Below are positions 36,060 to 45,242 of a stretch of 54,476 bases of DNA, piece by piece. A model generated the notes under the pieces. That model searched no databases. It was not told where the DNA came from and was given only the letters and a program-made list of their open reading frames with translations. Both the position numbers and the translations under genes were made by a program. Origin of the DNA: an uncultured Lachnospiraceae bacterium (GTDB lineage Bacteria; Bacillota; Clostridia; Lachnospirales; Lachnospiraceae); assembly GCA_947589315.1 (NCBI GenBank), contig CANPZE010000018.1:1-54476 (forward strand). The letters are read 5' to 3'. The stretch's first letter is position 1, and each line of letters starts with the position of its first letter.

Positions 36060-37344
36060 CCACACTAATCTCCTTACCCAGCTGCACCTCCATCACCTTC
36101 AATTCCGTTTCCGCAATGATCGTATGGCGGCAGCCGGCCTGCATGGTTATCACGTCTCCCGGCTGCACGGGCTGCTCCATGCCATCTACAATGGTTCTCC
36201 CCTTCCCGGACAAAATGGTCCAGACCTCATCCCGGTGTTCATGGCTGTGATAATTCATGGAATGTCCCGGATTGAGGGTCACCTTAATAGTCAAACTGGA
36301 TTCCTCCACATCCAGAACCTGAAAACTTCCCCAGGACTTCTCTGCAAACATGATCTGCTGATGAATCCTATCCACATAGGGTTTAATATAGGCAGACTGC
36401 TCTTTGTCAGAAACCAAAATCCCCTCCGGACTGGCAGATACCACTACATCCTCTAGTCCCATACAGAGTACGGGTACATCCAATTCATTAATGATATGGA
36501 CATTTTTGCACTTTTCATTCATCTGCGCATCCCCTACTATATGGCTGCCCATTGCTTCTGTCAAAGTATTCCAGGTGCCCAGATCCTTCCACTCACCAGC
36601 GTACCGCATCACTTGAATGCTAGATTCCTTTTCCACGACAGCATAATCAAAGCTTATTTTTTCTAAGGATGCATATTTATCAAACAGATCCTGATAATCT
36701 ACAAAATCAATTAACTCATGTGCCTTTTCCAAAACATATTTCAGTTTATATGCAAATATCCCGCCATTCCACAGCGCCCCTCTGGCAATATACTCTCTGG
36801 CCGCAGCCTCATCCGGCTTCTCCTTAAAGGTCTCTACCGGGCTGACATGCTCCTTGCCGCAGGGTATGATATATCCATATTTTTCACTGGGATAAGTGGG
36901 TTCAATTCCCATCAATGTTAAATTGGCTTTCCCCTGGTCTGCCAGAATACCCAGTTCCTTCACAGCGGCAAAATAATCCTCTTCTACATAGGGATCTACA
37001 GGACAGACCACAACAGACTCTTCCTCCGATACCCCCTTTACATCATGCAGGTAAGCGGTAGCAAGGGCGATCGCCGGAAACGTATCCCTCCGGCATGGCT
37101 CCACGGAAATTCCCACATCTGTTCCCAACTGATTGTGAATTGCCGATACTTGAGTTTTAGAGGTTGCGATTGTCACCGTAGCATCTTTATCTATAGAATA
37201 AATCTGCCGGCATACTCTCTGCACCATAGATTCATAACCGCCATTTTTTGTAGGGAATATTTTGATAAACTGTTTGGAACGGATATCATTTGACAAAGGC
37301 CACAGTCGTTTTCCGGATCCACCAGATAATAATATTAAGTTCAT
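36028..37344 (-). CDS. manC: Mannose-1-phosphate guanylyltransferase with C-terminal cupin
   Basis: 438 residues. The nucleotidyltransferase signature LSGGSGKRLWPLS is at the N-terminus, and FKEKPDEA is near residue 170. The C-terminal cupin (about 350-430, MNYHSHEHRDEVW) corresponds to the type II phosphomannose isomerase/ManC C-terminal domain. It makes GDP-mannose from mannose-1-phosphate, feeding Gmd and Fcl encoded upstream in the operon. The cupin could make the separate manA partly redundant. AGAGAGG precedes the ATG. Confidence 0.93.
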   Translation of the reverse strand: MNLILLSGGSGKRLWPLSNDIRSKQFIKIFPTKNGGYESMVQRVCRQIYSIDKDATVTIATSKTQVSAIHNQLGTDVGISVEPCRRDTFPAIALATAYLHDVKGVSEEESVVVCPVDPYVEEDYFAAVKELGILADQGKANLTLMGIEPTYPSEKYGYIIPCGKEHVSPVETFKEKPDEAAAREYIARGALWNGGIFAYKLKYVLEKAHELIDFVDYQDLFDKYASLEKISFDYAVVEKESSIQVMRYAGEWKDLGTWNTLTEAMGSHIVGDAQMNEKCKNVHIINELDVPVLCMGLEDVVVSASPEGILVSDKEQSAYIKPYVDRIHQQIMFAEKSWGSFQVLDVEESSLTIKVTLNPGHSMNYHSHEHRDEVWTILSGKGRTIVDGMEQPVQPGDVITMQAGCRHTIIAETELKVMEVQLGKEISVDDKQKFELEE

Positions 37345-37403
37345 AATACCTCTCTTTCACGCTTTCCATCATACTGGCAGCAACCAGCACGCATCTCTTT
37401 TAC

Positions 37404-38348
37404 TTATCTCTCTGCCCGAACTGCATTGTTTAAAAAGTCATCATATGCCAGACGGATTCCCTCTGCAAGCTCTGTCTTATAGGTCCATCCTAACGCTGCG
37501 CTTTTGGATACATCCAGTAATTTTCTCGGAGTGCCATTTGGCTTAGAAGTATCCCATCGGATCTCGCCTTCATAACCAACTATTTTTGCGACCAGCTCGG
37601 CCAGTTCCTTAATGGACAGTTCCTTCCCTGTCCCTGCGTTGACTGTCTCATTTCCACTATAATGGTTCATCAGAAAGACACAAAGATCGGCCAGGTCGTC
37701 TACATACAAAAACTCCCGCAAGGGGCTTCCGTCACCCCAGCAGGTCACATATTCCAAACCGTCCTCCTTTGCCTCATGAAACCGGCGGATCAGCGCCGGA
37801 AGAACATGACTGTGGGTAGGATGATAATTGTCGTTGGGACCATATAAGTTCGTGGGCATGACACTGATATAATCCGTCCCATACTGACGGTTCAAAAATT
37901 CACAATATTTCAGCCCGGAAATCTTAGCCAGTGCATACGCCTCATTGGTTTTTTCAAGAGATGAAGTCAACAGACAGTCCTCCTTCATGGGTTGCGGCGC
38001 CATACGGGGGTAGATACAGGAGGAGCCTAAAAATTCCAATTTCTTACAATCATTTTGCCACGCAGAATGAATCACATTCATTTCCAATATCATATTTTCA
38101 TACATAAAATCTGCCAAAGCACTGCTATTGGCCTCAATGCCGCCTACCTTGGCAGCCGCCAGAAATACATACTCCGGCTTTTCCTCTGCAAAAAACTGCT
38201 CGACCTGATCCTGCCGGCACAGATCCAATTCTGCATGGGTTCGGGTAAGTAAATTAGTGTATCCCTGCCGTTCCAGTTCCCTGACAATTGCTGATCCAAC
38301 CATTCCCCGGTGTCCTGCCACATATATTTTTGCATTTTTCTCCATCAT
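37404..38348 (-). CDS. fcl: GDP-L-fucose synthase
   Basis: 314-residue extended SDR: GHRGMVGSAIV nucleotide-binding motif, catalytic serine in GSSCIYPR and the YALAK (Tyr-Lys) pair, LPTNLYGPNDNYHPTHSHVLPA-like substrate segment. It epimerises and reduces GDP-4-keto-6-deoxymannose to GDP-L-fucose, completing the pathway with Gmd 43 nt upstream. GAGG lies 8 nt before the ATG. Confidence 0.95.
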   Translation of the reverse strand: MMEKNAKIYVAGHRGMVGSAIVRELERQGYTNLLTRTHAELDLCRQDQVEQFFAEEKPEYVFLAAAKVGGIEANSSALADFMYENMILEMNVIHSAWQNDCKKLEFLGSSCIYPRMAPQPMKEDCLLTSSLEKTNEAYALAKISGLKYCEFLNRQYGTDYISVMPTNLYGPNDNYHPTHSHVLPALIRRFHEAKEDGLEYVTCWGDGSPLREFLYVDDLADLCVFLMNHYSGNETVNAGTGKELSIKELAELVAKIVGYEGEIRWDTSKPNGTPRKLLDVSKSAALGWTYKTELAEGIRLAYDDFLNNAVRAER

Positions 38349-38391
38349 CTTTGTTTCCTCATTTCCATGTAACTATACTGTTGTTGTTCCA

Positions 38392-39456
38392 TCACACTTC
38401 AGGTTGGTTCTGCCTTTTTTCCCGCTTTGCCAGTTCCCTGTCATGTGCTGCCATGATACGCACCAGCTCTTCATAACTGGTCTTCTGCGGATTCCAGCCC
38501 AGCTTGGTTTTTGCCTTAGTCGGATCTCCCCACAGGTTGTCCACATCCGTGGGACGGAACCACTCCGGATTGACACAAACCAACATCTTTCCTGTATTCT
38601 TGTCATATCCCTTCTCTTCCAGTCCGGTTCCCTCAAAACGGAGTTCTATGCCATTTGCGCGGAATGCTTTTTCCGTAAAATCACGCACCGAATGCTGCTC
38701 CCCCGTAGCAATTACAAAATCCTCCGGCTCATCCTGCTGCAAGATCAGCCACATACATTCTACATAATCCCTGGCATAGCCCCAATCGCGGAGAGAATCC
38801 ATATTTCCCAGCTCTAAATGATCCTGGAGGCCCTCTGCAATCCTTCCTGCTGCCAAAGTGATCTTACGGGTGACAAAGTTCTCTCCCCGGCGCTCCGATT
38901 CATGATTAAATAAAATTCCGTTTGCCGCAAACATTCCATATGCCTCCCGGTACTCTTTGGTGATCCAGAAGCCGTACTGCTTTGCCACCGCATAAGGACT
39001 GTATGGGTGGAACGGTGTTGTCTCTTTCTGAGGTATCTCCTCCACCTTTCCATAAAGTTCTGACGTCGATGCCTGATAAATCCTTGTCTTTTGGGTCAGT
39101 CCCAATATACGTACCGCTTCCAAAATACGAAGAACTCCTATGGCATCCACATCGCCGGAATATTCCGGCACATCAAAGGATACCTGTACATGGGACTGGG
39201 CCGCTAAATTATATATTTCATCCGGCTCTACCAAATGAATGATCCGGATCAGAGAAGACGAGTCCGATAGATCGCCGTCATGAAGCGTAATCGCATTCTC
39301 CGCCAGCAGATGATCGATCCTGGCTGTATTAGAAATGGAAGCTCTTCTGACAATTCCGTGAACCTCATATCCCTTTTCCAATAAAAATTCCGCCAGATAA
39401 GATCCATCCTGTCCTGTAATTCCTGTAATCAATGCTTTTTTCAATATGCTCACCAT
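38392..39456 (-). CDS. gmd: GDP-mannose 4,6-dehydratase
   Basis: 354-residue extended SDR with the characteristic [20 protein letters not shown] start, [10 protein letters not shown] catalytic pair and [16 protein letters not shown]. It converts GDP-mannose to GDP-4-keto-6-deoxymannose. It is the first gene of a gmd-fcl-manC-manA run. The start is uncertain: ATG 39456 lies very close to AAAGGA, and a TTG at 39444 would give the usual KKALITGI N-terminus. It is divergent from the AraC-type regulator. Confidence 0.95.
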   Translation of the reverse strand: MVSILKKALITGITGQDGSYLAEFLLEKGYEVHGIVRRASISNTARIDHLLAENAITLHDGDLSDSSSLIRIIHLVEPDEIYNLAAQSHVQVSFDVPEYSGDVDAIGVLRILEAVRILGLTQKTRIYQASTSELYGKVEEIPQKETTPFHPYSPYAVAKQYGFWITKEYREAYGMFAANGILFNHESERRGENFVTRKITLAAGRIAEGLQDHLELGNMDSLRDWGYARDYVECMWLILQQDEPEDFVIATGEQHSVRDFTEKAFRANGIELRFEGTGLEEKGYDKNTGKMLVCVNPEWFRPTDVDNLWGDPTKAKTKLGWNPQKTSYEELVRIMAAHDRELAKREKRQNQPEV

Positions 39457-39652
39457 TTCCTTTCTCTGCTATTTTTTACAATGATATCCATTATATATAA
39501 TTTTATATCTGAAAATAAGGGTATATCTTGCATAAAGATAGCATTATATTGACTTTTATGTTATACTGGAGCTGATACAGACAAACAGATATGCTTTCTC
39601 TTTTTATACCACATTTCTGTAGTAATTATGCATGATGAGAACGGAGTAAATT
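39457..39652. promoter_or_regulatory. Divergent gap between gmd and the AraC-type regulator
   Basis: This 196-bp AT-rich gap must hold promoters for both sides. Leftward there is a TATAAT (about 39501-39506, minus strand) without a good -35 box, which is compatible with an activator-dependent promoter. Rightward, TTGACT and TGATAC with an 18-bp spacer (near 39549-39578) is the best candidate. No clear palindromic operator was recognised. Confidence 0.35.
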
Positions 39653-40513
39653 ATGAGTACATCCTTATTTGCCGGGCAGAATGTCCCATCCAACCGCATT
39701 ATCTATACCCCCTCTCTCTTTGCCAAGAATAATCTGATTTATCTTCAGGAAACGGGAGAGGTAACAGCCAAACAGCTCCATACCAGCCAACGGGAAAATC
39801 TTTCCTCCTACCTGTTCTTTCTGGTGGTGAATGGCTCCGGTTTTTTGGAATACGATGGACAGACTCACGATCTGGGGGCTGGCGACTGTGTTTTTATTGA
39901 CTGCCAAAAACCCTATGCACAATATACATCCGAGGATTTATGGACGTTAAAATGGGTTCATTTTTATGGCTCTAATATGAAGGGAATTTATGAAAAATAC
40001 GTAGAACGAGGGGGACGTCCCTGTTTTCACAGCAAAAATCAGGATGCCTATTTTCAGCTTCTAAATGAGCTTTATGAAATATCCGATTCCCCTATCTTTA
40101 TCCGGGATATGAAAATATATGAGAAGATCACTTCTCTATTGACATTGCTCATGGAAGAAAGCTGGAATCCTGGAATCTCCAGACACAATTCTTCACACAA
40201 ACGAAATCTCCAGAATGTTAAGGATTATCTTGACCTGCATTACCAGGAAAAGATCACACTGGAGCATCTGTCCAAAAAATTCTATATTAATAAATTTTAT
40301 CTGACCCGCATTTTTAAAGAACAGTTTGGTATTTCTGCTACCAGTTATCTTTTACAGGTGCGCATTACGCATGCCAAACAGCTTCTCCGCTTCTCTGACA
40401 TGTCTATCTCAGAGATCGCACAGGAATGCGGTATGAATGATGCCAATTATTTTTCCCGTATGTTCCGCAAAATTGAGGGGACGAGTCCGGGCGATTTTCG
40501 GAAGCAGTGGTGA
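39653..40513 (+). CDS. AraC-family transcriptional regulator
   Basis: 286 residues. An N-terminal cupin-like sensing domain (about 30-120, with GAGDCVFIDCQKPYAQY) is followed by a C-terminal AraC-type double helix-turn-helix (about 190-286: LEHLSKKFYINKFYLTRIFK and ISEIAQECGMNDANYFSRMF). It is divergent from gmd and convergent with the epimerase gene, placed between the two nucleotide-sugar blocks. It may control the weak-looking gmd promoter in response to a sugar or related signal; this is inference from position only. Confidence 0.92.
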   Translation: MSTSLFAGQNVPSNRIIYTPSLFAKNNLIYLQETGEVTAKQLHTSQRENLSSYLFFLVVNGSGFLEYDGQTHDLGAGDCVFIDCQKPYAQYTSEDLWTLKWVHFYGSNMKGIYEKYVERGGRPCFHSKNQDAYFQLLNELYEISDSPIFIRDMKIYEKITSLLTLLMEESWNPGISRHNSSHKRNLQNVKDYLDLHYQEKITLEHLSKKFYINKFYLTRIFKEQFGISATSYLLQVRITHAKQLLRFSDMSISEIAQECGMNDANYFSRMFRKIEGTSPGDFRKQW

Positions 40514-40544
40514 TAGCAGATCATGTCCGGCCCGCTGATAATTG

Positions 40545-41108
40545 TTATACCCTCATCGGATTTTTCAGATATTCCTGCAAACTCATCAGCTGAAGATCTC
40601 TTGCCGAATGGATCATCTTTTCTTCCTCCACCGGCCATGTTATTCCAATATCCGGATCATCGAACCGGATCCCAGTATCCGTTTCTTTATCATATGCTCC
40701 ATCACACTGATACAGCATTACCGTTCCATCCTGCAGAGAGGCAAAACCATGGGCAAAGCCTCTGGGGATATACAGTGCAAGATGATTCCCGGCACTAAGT
40801 TCAAAACCCTGCCATTGTTGGAATGTAGAGCTTCCTGGACGCAGATCCACCAGAACATCAAAGACCTGTCCACAGGGAACGCTGACCAGCTTGGCCTGGG
40901 GCTGATGGATCTGAAAATGAAGTCCCCGGATCACATTTTTTGCAGACACAGATACAAAAGACTCATTTAGAGTGAACGGAATTCCATTTTGTGCATAAAT
41001 TTGTTTTTCAAAGGTTTTCGTAAAACCTCCCCTGTCATCCCCTGCAAAAAAATTATGAATAAGATATGCTCCTGCTAATGGCAGTGCCTCAAAAGAAAAA
41101 TTACTCAC
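40545..41108 (-). CDS. RmlC-like nucleotide-sugar epimerase (AscE-like)
   Basis: 187-residue cupin of the dTDP-4-dehydrorhamnose 3,5-epimerase family: RGLHFQIHQPQAKLV (catalytic His), VFDVLVDLR, IPRGFAHGFASL and the tyrosine in MLYQCDGAYDKE. No dTDP-glucose genes are nearby. It is last in a CDP-sugar block, so it probably acts on a CDP-4-keto-3,6-dideoxyhexose as the C5 epimerase AscE does in ascarylose synthesis (inference). It starts with GTG at 41108, 7 nt after AGGAGG and overlapping the stop of the preceding gene. Confidence 0.87.
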   Translation of the reverse strand: MSNFSFEALPLAGAYLIHNFFAGDDRGGFTKTFEKQIYAQNGIPFTLNESFVSVSAKNVIRGLHFQIHQPQAKLVSVPCGQVFDVLVDLRPGSSTFQQWQGFELSAGNHLALYIPRGFAHGFASLQDGTVMLYQCDGAYDKETDTGIRFDDPDIGITWPVEEEKMIHSARDLQLMSLQEYLKNPMRV

Positions 41109-42025
41109 TCAGATTCCTCCTTCAGCCATTTGATCGTATTTTGGATCCCTTCTGCAAAATCTATTGTGGGTACAAAGCCTGTATCCTTTTTTACCGCCTC
41201 AATGTCAAACTCCTGATATGTGAGGGAGATGCCTTCAAAGGGTATCTCTCCCAGACCAATCTCAATGGATGCATCCACCTGATCCCTCATTTCACATAGA
41301 AATTCCTTCAAAGGACGGGGGGATAGACTTCCAATATAATATGTTTTATTCTCCCTCCCCTTTTCTCCCACTGCACAAAAGGCTTTTGCCGCATCGGCAA
41401 CGTATATAAAATCATACATTTGATTTCCTTCAGAAAATGCACAGCGCTCACCGCTCAGTAATTTGCGCAGGCTTGTATTAATCAATCTGGGACTGGTCTC
41501 TCCCGGTCCATAAATATTGGAAATGACGGTACGGATATAAGAAATCCCCAAACTGCCGGCAATGGTACGGGCAAAATAATCTGCTGCCACCTTCCCACTG
41601 GAATAGAGTGTGTTGATACCTGGTGTTGCATCCGTTTTCATCAGTGCATCAATCTCATATTCCATGATACTGGAGGCAAATACAAATTTTCTACATTGCA
41701 ATTCCCGACAGGCCAACACTGTATCACAGGTGTATCGAAGGTTATTCATCTGAACCTCATAATCTCCCCGGAGTGGACCTGCAGTACCCACCCATGCAAG
41801 ATGATACAATACATCCACATCCCGGTCTGGAATAATCTGTCCCAGTTTCTTAAATTCTGCCAAATCACAATATACAATGCGTAAACCAGGCAAGTCCTTT
41901 ATATTCTCTATATTTTCTTTTCTATCTCGGACTACGGCAAGAACTTCTATATTCTGAGACGCCAATTCCCTGCATAAGGCTGTCCCAATAAATCCATTCG
42001 CTCCCGTCACAATTACCTTTTTCAT
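41105..42025 (-). CDS. NAD(P)-dependent SDR, candidate CDP-4-keto-dideoxyhexose reductase
   Basis: 306-residue extended SDR: TGANGFIGTALC nucleotide-binding motif, catalytic tyrosine and lysine in NTLYSSGKVAADY, and VISNIYGPGE. Position between the RfbH and RmlC-like genes matches the 4-ketoreductase (AscF-, Abe- or Prt-like) that completes a CDP-3,6-dideoxyhexose. Which sugar results cannot be read from sequence alone. It overlaps rfbH (ATGA) and the epimerase gene (GTGA), so the genes are translationally coupled. Confidence 0.85.
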   Translation of the reverse strand: MKKVIVTGANGFIGTALCRELASQNIEVLAVVRDRKENIENIKDLPGLRIVYCDLAEFKKLGQIIPDRDVDVLYHLAWVGTAGPLRGDYEVQMNNLRYTCDTVLACRELQCRKFVFASSIMEYEIDALMKTDATPGINTLYSSGKVAADYFARTIAGSLGISYIRTVISNIYGPGETSPRLINTSLRKLLSGERCAFSEGNQMYDFIYVADAAKAFCAVGEKGRENKTYYIGSLSPRPLKEFLCEMRDQVDASIEIGLGEIPFEGISLTYQEFDIEAVKKDTGFVPTIDFAEGIQNTIKWLKEESE

Positions 42026-43365
42026 CCCTGTACCGCCTCTATCATAATTTTTGCCATATAGTCAATCATTTCATTTGTCATTCCCGGATATACTCCAACC
42101 CAAAAAGTATGATTCATAATAAACTCTGTATGATCCAGCGTACCAACTACACGATATGCATCGGTGCCGCGAATTTGGTCAAAGCATGGGTGCTTAATCA
42201 AATTGCCACTAAAGAGCAGACGTGTCTGAATATTATGCTCCTCTATATAACGGGTTACCCGATTGCGATCCAAGCCAGCTTCTGAACGCACAGAGACCAA
42301 AAATCCAAACCAGGAAGGTATACTGTTCTCCGCCGGCTCCGGAAGGATCAGCTTATCCTGCACGATCTCCAACGCCTGATGGAGGCGATCCCAGTTATGA
42401 CAGCGCTGCTTAATAAAGGATGGAAATTTCTTCAACTGTTCCACACCTACTGCTGCTTGCAGATCAGTGACTTTCAGGTTATAACCAAAATGACTGTACA
42501 CATACTTATGATCGTATCCTGATGGAAGCTCCCCATACTGCCCGTCAAAGCGATGACCGCAGAAATTGTCGTGACCGGATGGGCAAATGCAGTCTCTTCC
42601 CCAGTCACGATAGGAAAGGATCAAGCGATGAAGCAGGGGATCATCTGTATATACGCAGCCTCCCTCTCCCATCGTCATATGATGCGGCGGATAGAAGCTG
42701 CTTGTACCGATATCTCCCCATGTGCCAGTGTATTTTGTCACACCGTCTATCGTATACTTCGTTCCCAGGGCATCACAGTTATCCTCCACCAGCCACAAAT
42801 TATTTTTATCACAGAAGGCCTTAACAGCAGAAAGATCAAAAGGGTTCCCCAGGGTATGGGCAATCATCACGGCCTTTGTCTTTTCTGACAAGGCCTCCTC
42901 TAGTTTCGATACATCGATATTGTACTGTGGGATCGTAACGTCAACAAAAACAGGAACCGCACCATACTGCAGGATCGGAGTGACCGTGGTTGGAAAGCCG
43001 CAGGCAACAGTAATAACCTCATCGCCCCGTTTGATCTGGCGTTCCCCAAGCTCTGGCGCCGTCAAGACAGTAAATGCGATCAAGTTGGCAGAAGATCCAC
43101 TATTGACCAAATGTGCATATTTTACACCAATCCACTCTGCAAACTCTTTCTCAAATCGATCCGAGAACCGTCCTGTGGTCAGCCAGAAATCCAATGTGGC
43201 ATCCGTCAGACTGCACATTTCCTTCTCGTCAAATACACGGGATGCATAGTTAATGCGGTCTCCCGGCTTAAACTCCTCCTTGTTTTCCTTAAAGTCATGA
43301 TAAAACTCTTTCACCAGCGCCTTAATCTGGTCACGTGCCTCTGCTTCATTTTTCCAATCAGCCAT
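42022..43365 (-). CDS. rfbH: CDP-4-keto-6-deoxyglucose 3-dehydratase (E1)
   Basis: 447 residues, aminotransferase-fold. The PLP-lysine position is histidine (SFYPPHHMTMGEGGC), the hallmark of the PMP-dependent dehydratase RfbH/AscC/E1, and a cysteine cluster (DCICPSGHDNFCGH) fits its [2Fe-2S] site. It removes the C3 hydroxyl together with an E3 reductase. No E3 (AscD/RfbI-like flavin/ferredoxin reductase) gene is visible in the window. It overlaps the reductase gene by 4 nt, with GGAGGG before its ATG. Confidence 0.94.
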   Translation of the reverse strand: MADWKNEAEARDQIKALVKEFYHDFKENKEEFKPGDRINYASRVFDEKEMCSLTDATLDFWLTTGRFSDRFEKEFAEWIGVKYAHLVNSGSSANLIAFTVLTAPELGERQIKRGDEVITVACGFPTTVTPILQYGAVPVFVDVTIPQYNIDVSKLEEALSEKTKAVMIAHTLGNPFDLSAVKAFCDKNNLWLVEDNCDALGTKYTIDGVTKYTGTWGDIGTSSFYPPHHMTMGEGGCVYTDDPLLHRLILSYRDWGRDCICPSGHDNFCGHRFDGQYGELPSGYDHKYVYSHFGYNLKVTDLQAAVGVEQLKKFPSFIKQRCHNWDRLHQALEIVQDKLILPEPAENSIPSWFGFLVSVRSEAGLDRNRVTRYIEEHNIQTRLLFSGNLIKHPCFDQIRGTDAYRVVGTLDHTEFIMNHTFWVGVYPGMTNEMIDYMAKIMIEAVQG

Positions 43366-43366
43366 A

Positions 43367-44422
43367 TCAACCCTCCATAAATTCCTTGATTTCTTTATCC
43401 ATTTCTGCCGGAATATCTCCGCCAGCCAGCCACACTTTACTAAACTGACAAGTCATTTTCATACACTCATCAATATGCCATCGAGGTGTCCAGCCAAACA
43501 CAGTCTTAATTTTACTGCAATCAAGCTTCAGAAAATCCGCTTCATGAACTGCCCCCTCCTCTGCCTGATCCTCCCAAGCCGCTCCTTCGCCCCAGTATCT
43601 GCAGAATAAGTCCACCAGATCACCTGTAGTCACACAGTCACAGTCATCCGGTCCTACATTATAGTAACCAGAATACTTTTCATCTTCATATTGCTTTTCG
43701 GCAATGGTCAGATACATTGCCAGCGGCTCCAACACATGCTGATAGGGTCGGGTAGAATATGGATTTCTCACCCCAATGGTTTTCCCAGCTGATACCGCCC
43801 TGACACAGTCAGGAATAATACGGTCATTGGCAAAATCACCGCCGCCGATCACATTTCCTGCTCTTGCCGTGGAAACAGCCACTCTTCCATCTGTAAAAAA
43901 GCTATTTTTGTAACTGTGCGTGACCAGTTCGGAACAACTCTTACTATTTGAGTATGGGTCAAATCCATCCAGCGGATCCTCCTCCCGATATCCCCAACAC
44001 CACTCATTATTATAGTACACCTTATCTGTGGTTACATTCAGCATGCTTTTCACACATAAATGCTGTCGAACGCATTCCATTATATTTACTGTTCCCATCA
44101 CATTTGTTTCATACGTATATCTTGGTTCTTTATAGCTGTCCCGCACAATGGGCTGCGCCGCAAGATGAAGAACAATCTCCGGCTGCGCCTCGGCAAACAC
44201 TTTGTCCAAATGCTCCAGATCACGGATATCTCCAATGACACTGGTCATCTTATCTTCCAACCCGGCTAATTGAAAAAGATTGGGGTCTGTGGGCGGCTCT
44301 AAGCTATAGCCCGTGACGATCGCTCCTGCATTGACAAGCATCCGGCAAAGCCACGTACCCTTGAAACCGGTATGACCGGTTATCAGAACATTCTTGTTTT
44401 TATAAAAGGTTAAATCTAACAT
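43367..44422 (-). CDS. rfbG: CDP-glucose 4,6-dehydratase
   Basis: 351-residue extended SDR: TGHTGFKGTWLCRML, NVTTDKVYYNNEW and the DPYSNSK catalytic pair are typical of RfbG. It converts CDP-glucose to CDP-4-keto-6-deoxyglucose, the substrate of RfbH encoded next. GGAGGA precedes the ATG. Confidence 0.95.
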   Translation of the reverse strand: MLDLTFYKNKNVLITGHTGFKGTWLCRMLVNAGAIVTGYSLEPPTDPNLFQLAGLEDKMTSVIGDIRDLEHLDKVFAEAQPEIVLHLAAQPIVRDSYKEPRYTYETNVMGTVNIMECVRQHLCVKSMLNVTTDKVYYNNEWCWGYREEDPLDGFDPYSNSKSCSELVTHSYKNSFFTDGRVAVSTARAGNVIGGGDFANDRIIPDCVRAVSAGKTIGVRNPYSTRPYQHVLEPLAMYLTIAEKQYEDEKYSGYYNVGPDDCDCVTTGDLVDLFCRYWGEGAAWEDQAEEGAVHEADFLKLDCSKIKTVFGWTPRWHIDECMKMTCQFSKVWLAGGDIPAEMDKEIKEFMEG

Positions 44423-44440
44423 CTGTCTTCCTCCAACATC

Positions 44441-45220
44441 TTAATCTTCCCAGACCTTCCAAGGCGCTTTTCCTGATTCCCACATCTTTTCAAGCTGTTC
44501 TTTTTCTCTCACCGTGTCCATACATTGCCAGAAGCCACTATGTTTAAACGCCATCAACTGCTTTTGTGCAGCGGCCTGTTCCATTGGCTCTTTCTCCAGC
44601 ACTACAGTATCGTCCCGGATCAGATCAATGAACTCCGGCTGGCAGATCATAAATCCAATATTGACCATATTGCCGTCACCCTGGGTCTTTTCACGAAAAT
44701 CTGTTATCTCACCGTCTGCTGCAATATCCAGGACGCCGAAACGCTGTCCTGCATTATATGCGGACATGGTAACTAATCTTCCATGCTTCCGATGAAACTC
44801 CAGTTCTCTGGCAATATCTACATTGGATACCCCATCACCATAGGTAAGAAAGAAAGGCTCATTATCAATGTATGGACGGATGCGCTTAATACGTCCCCCT
44901 GTCATAGTATTTAGACCTGTATCCACCACAGTAACCTTCCAAGGCTCCGCAGAATGATGGTGAACCACCATGTCATTCCCCTTACTGAAATCAAAAGTGA
45001 TATCACTGGCATGTAAAAAATAATTTGCAAAATATTCCTTTATGACCTGCTGTTTATATCCTGCACAGATCACAAATTCATGAAAGCCATAGGATGAATA
45101 CAGCTTCATGATATGCCATAGGATCGGTTTTCCACCAATCTCTACCATGGGTTTTGGTTTAAACTGGGATTCCTCTGATATGCGGGTTCCAAATCCACCC
45201 GCAAGAATAACAACCTTCAT
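44441..45220 (-). CDS. rfbF: Glucose-1-phosphate cytidylyltransferase
   Basis: 259 residues: nucleotidyltransferase start VVILAGGFGTRISEESQFKP, KPMVEIGGKPILWHIM and YGDGVSNVD. It makes CDP-glucose from CTP and glucose-1-phosphate, the first committed step of the CDP-dideoxyhexose branch. The open frame extends to 45241, but AGGAGG lies ideally before the ATG at 45220. Confidence 0.95.
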   Translation of the reverse strand: MKVVILAGGFGTRISEESQFKPKPMVEIGGKPILWHIMKLYSSYGFHEFVICAGYKQQVIKEYFANYFLHASDITFDFSKGNDMVVHHHSAEPWKVTVVDTGLNTMTGGRIKRIRPYIDNEPFFLTYGDGVSNVDIARELEFHRKHGRLVTMSAYNAGQRFGVLDIAADGEITDFREKTQGDGNMVNIGFMICQPEFIDLIRDDTVVLEKEPMEQAAAQKQLMAFKHSGFWQCMDTVREKEQLEKMWESGKAPWKVWED

Positions 45221-45242
45221 TCTGCACCTCCTGGATTTCATA

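Noticed and set aside
40545-41108. dTDP-rhamnose 3,5-epimerase (RmlC) proper
   Set aside because: No rmlA, rmlB or rmlD is present in the window and the gene is translationally coupled to a CDP-sugar block, so an AscE-like role is preferred.
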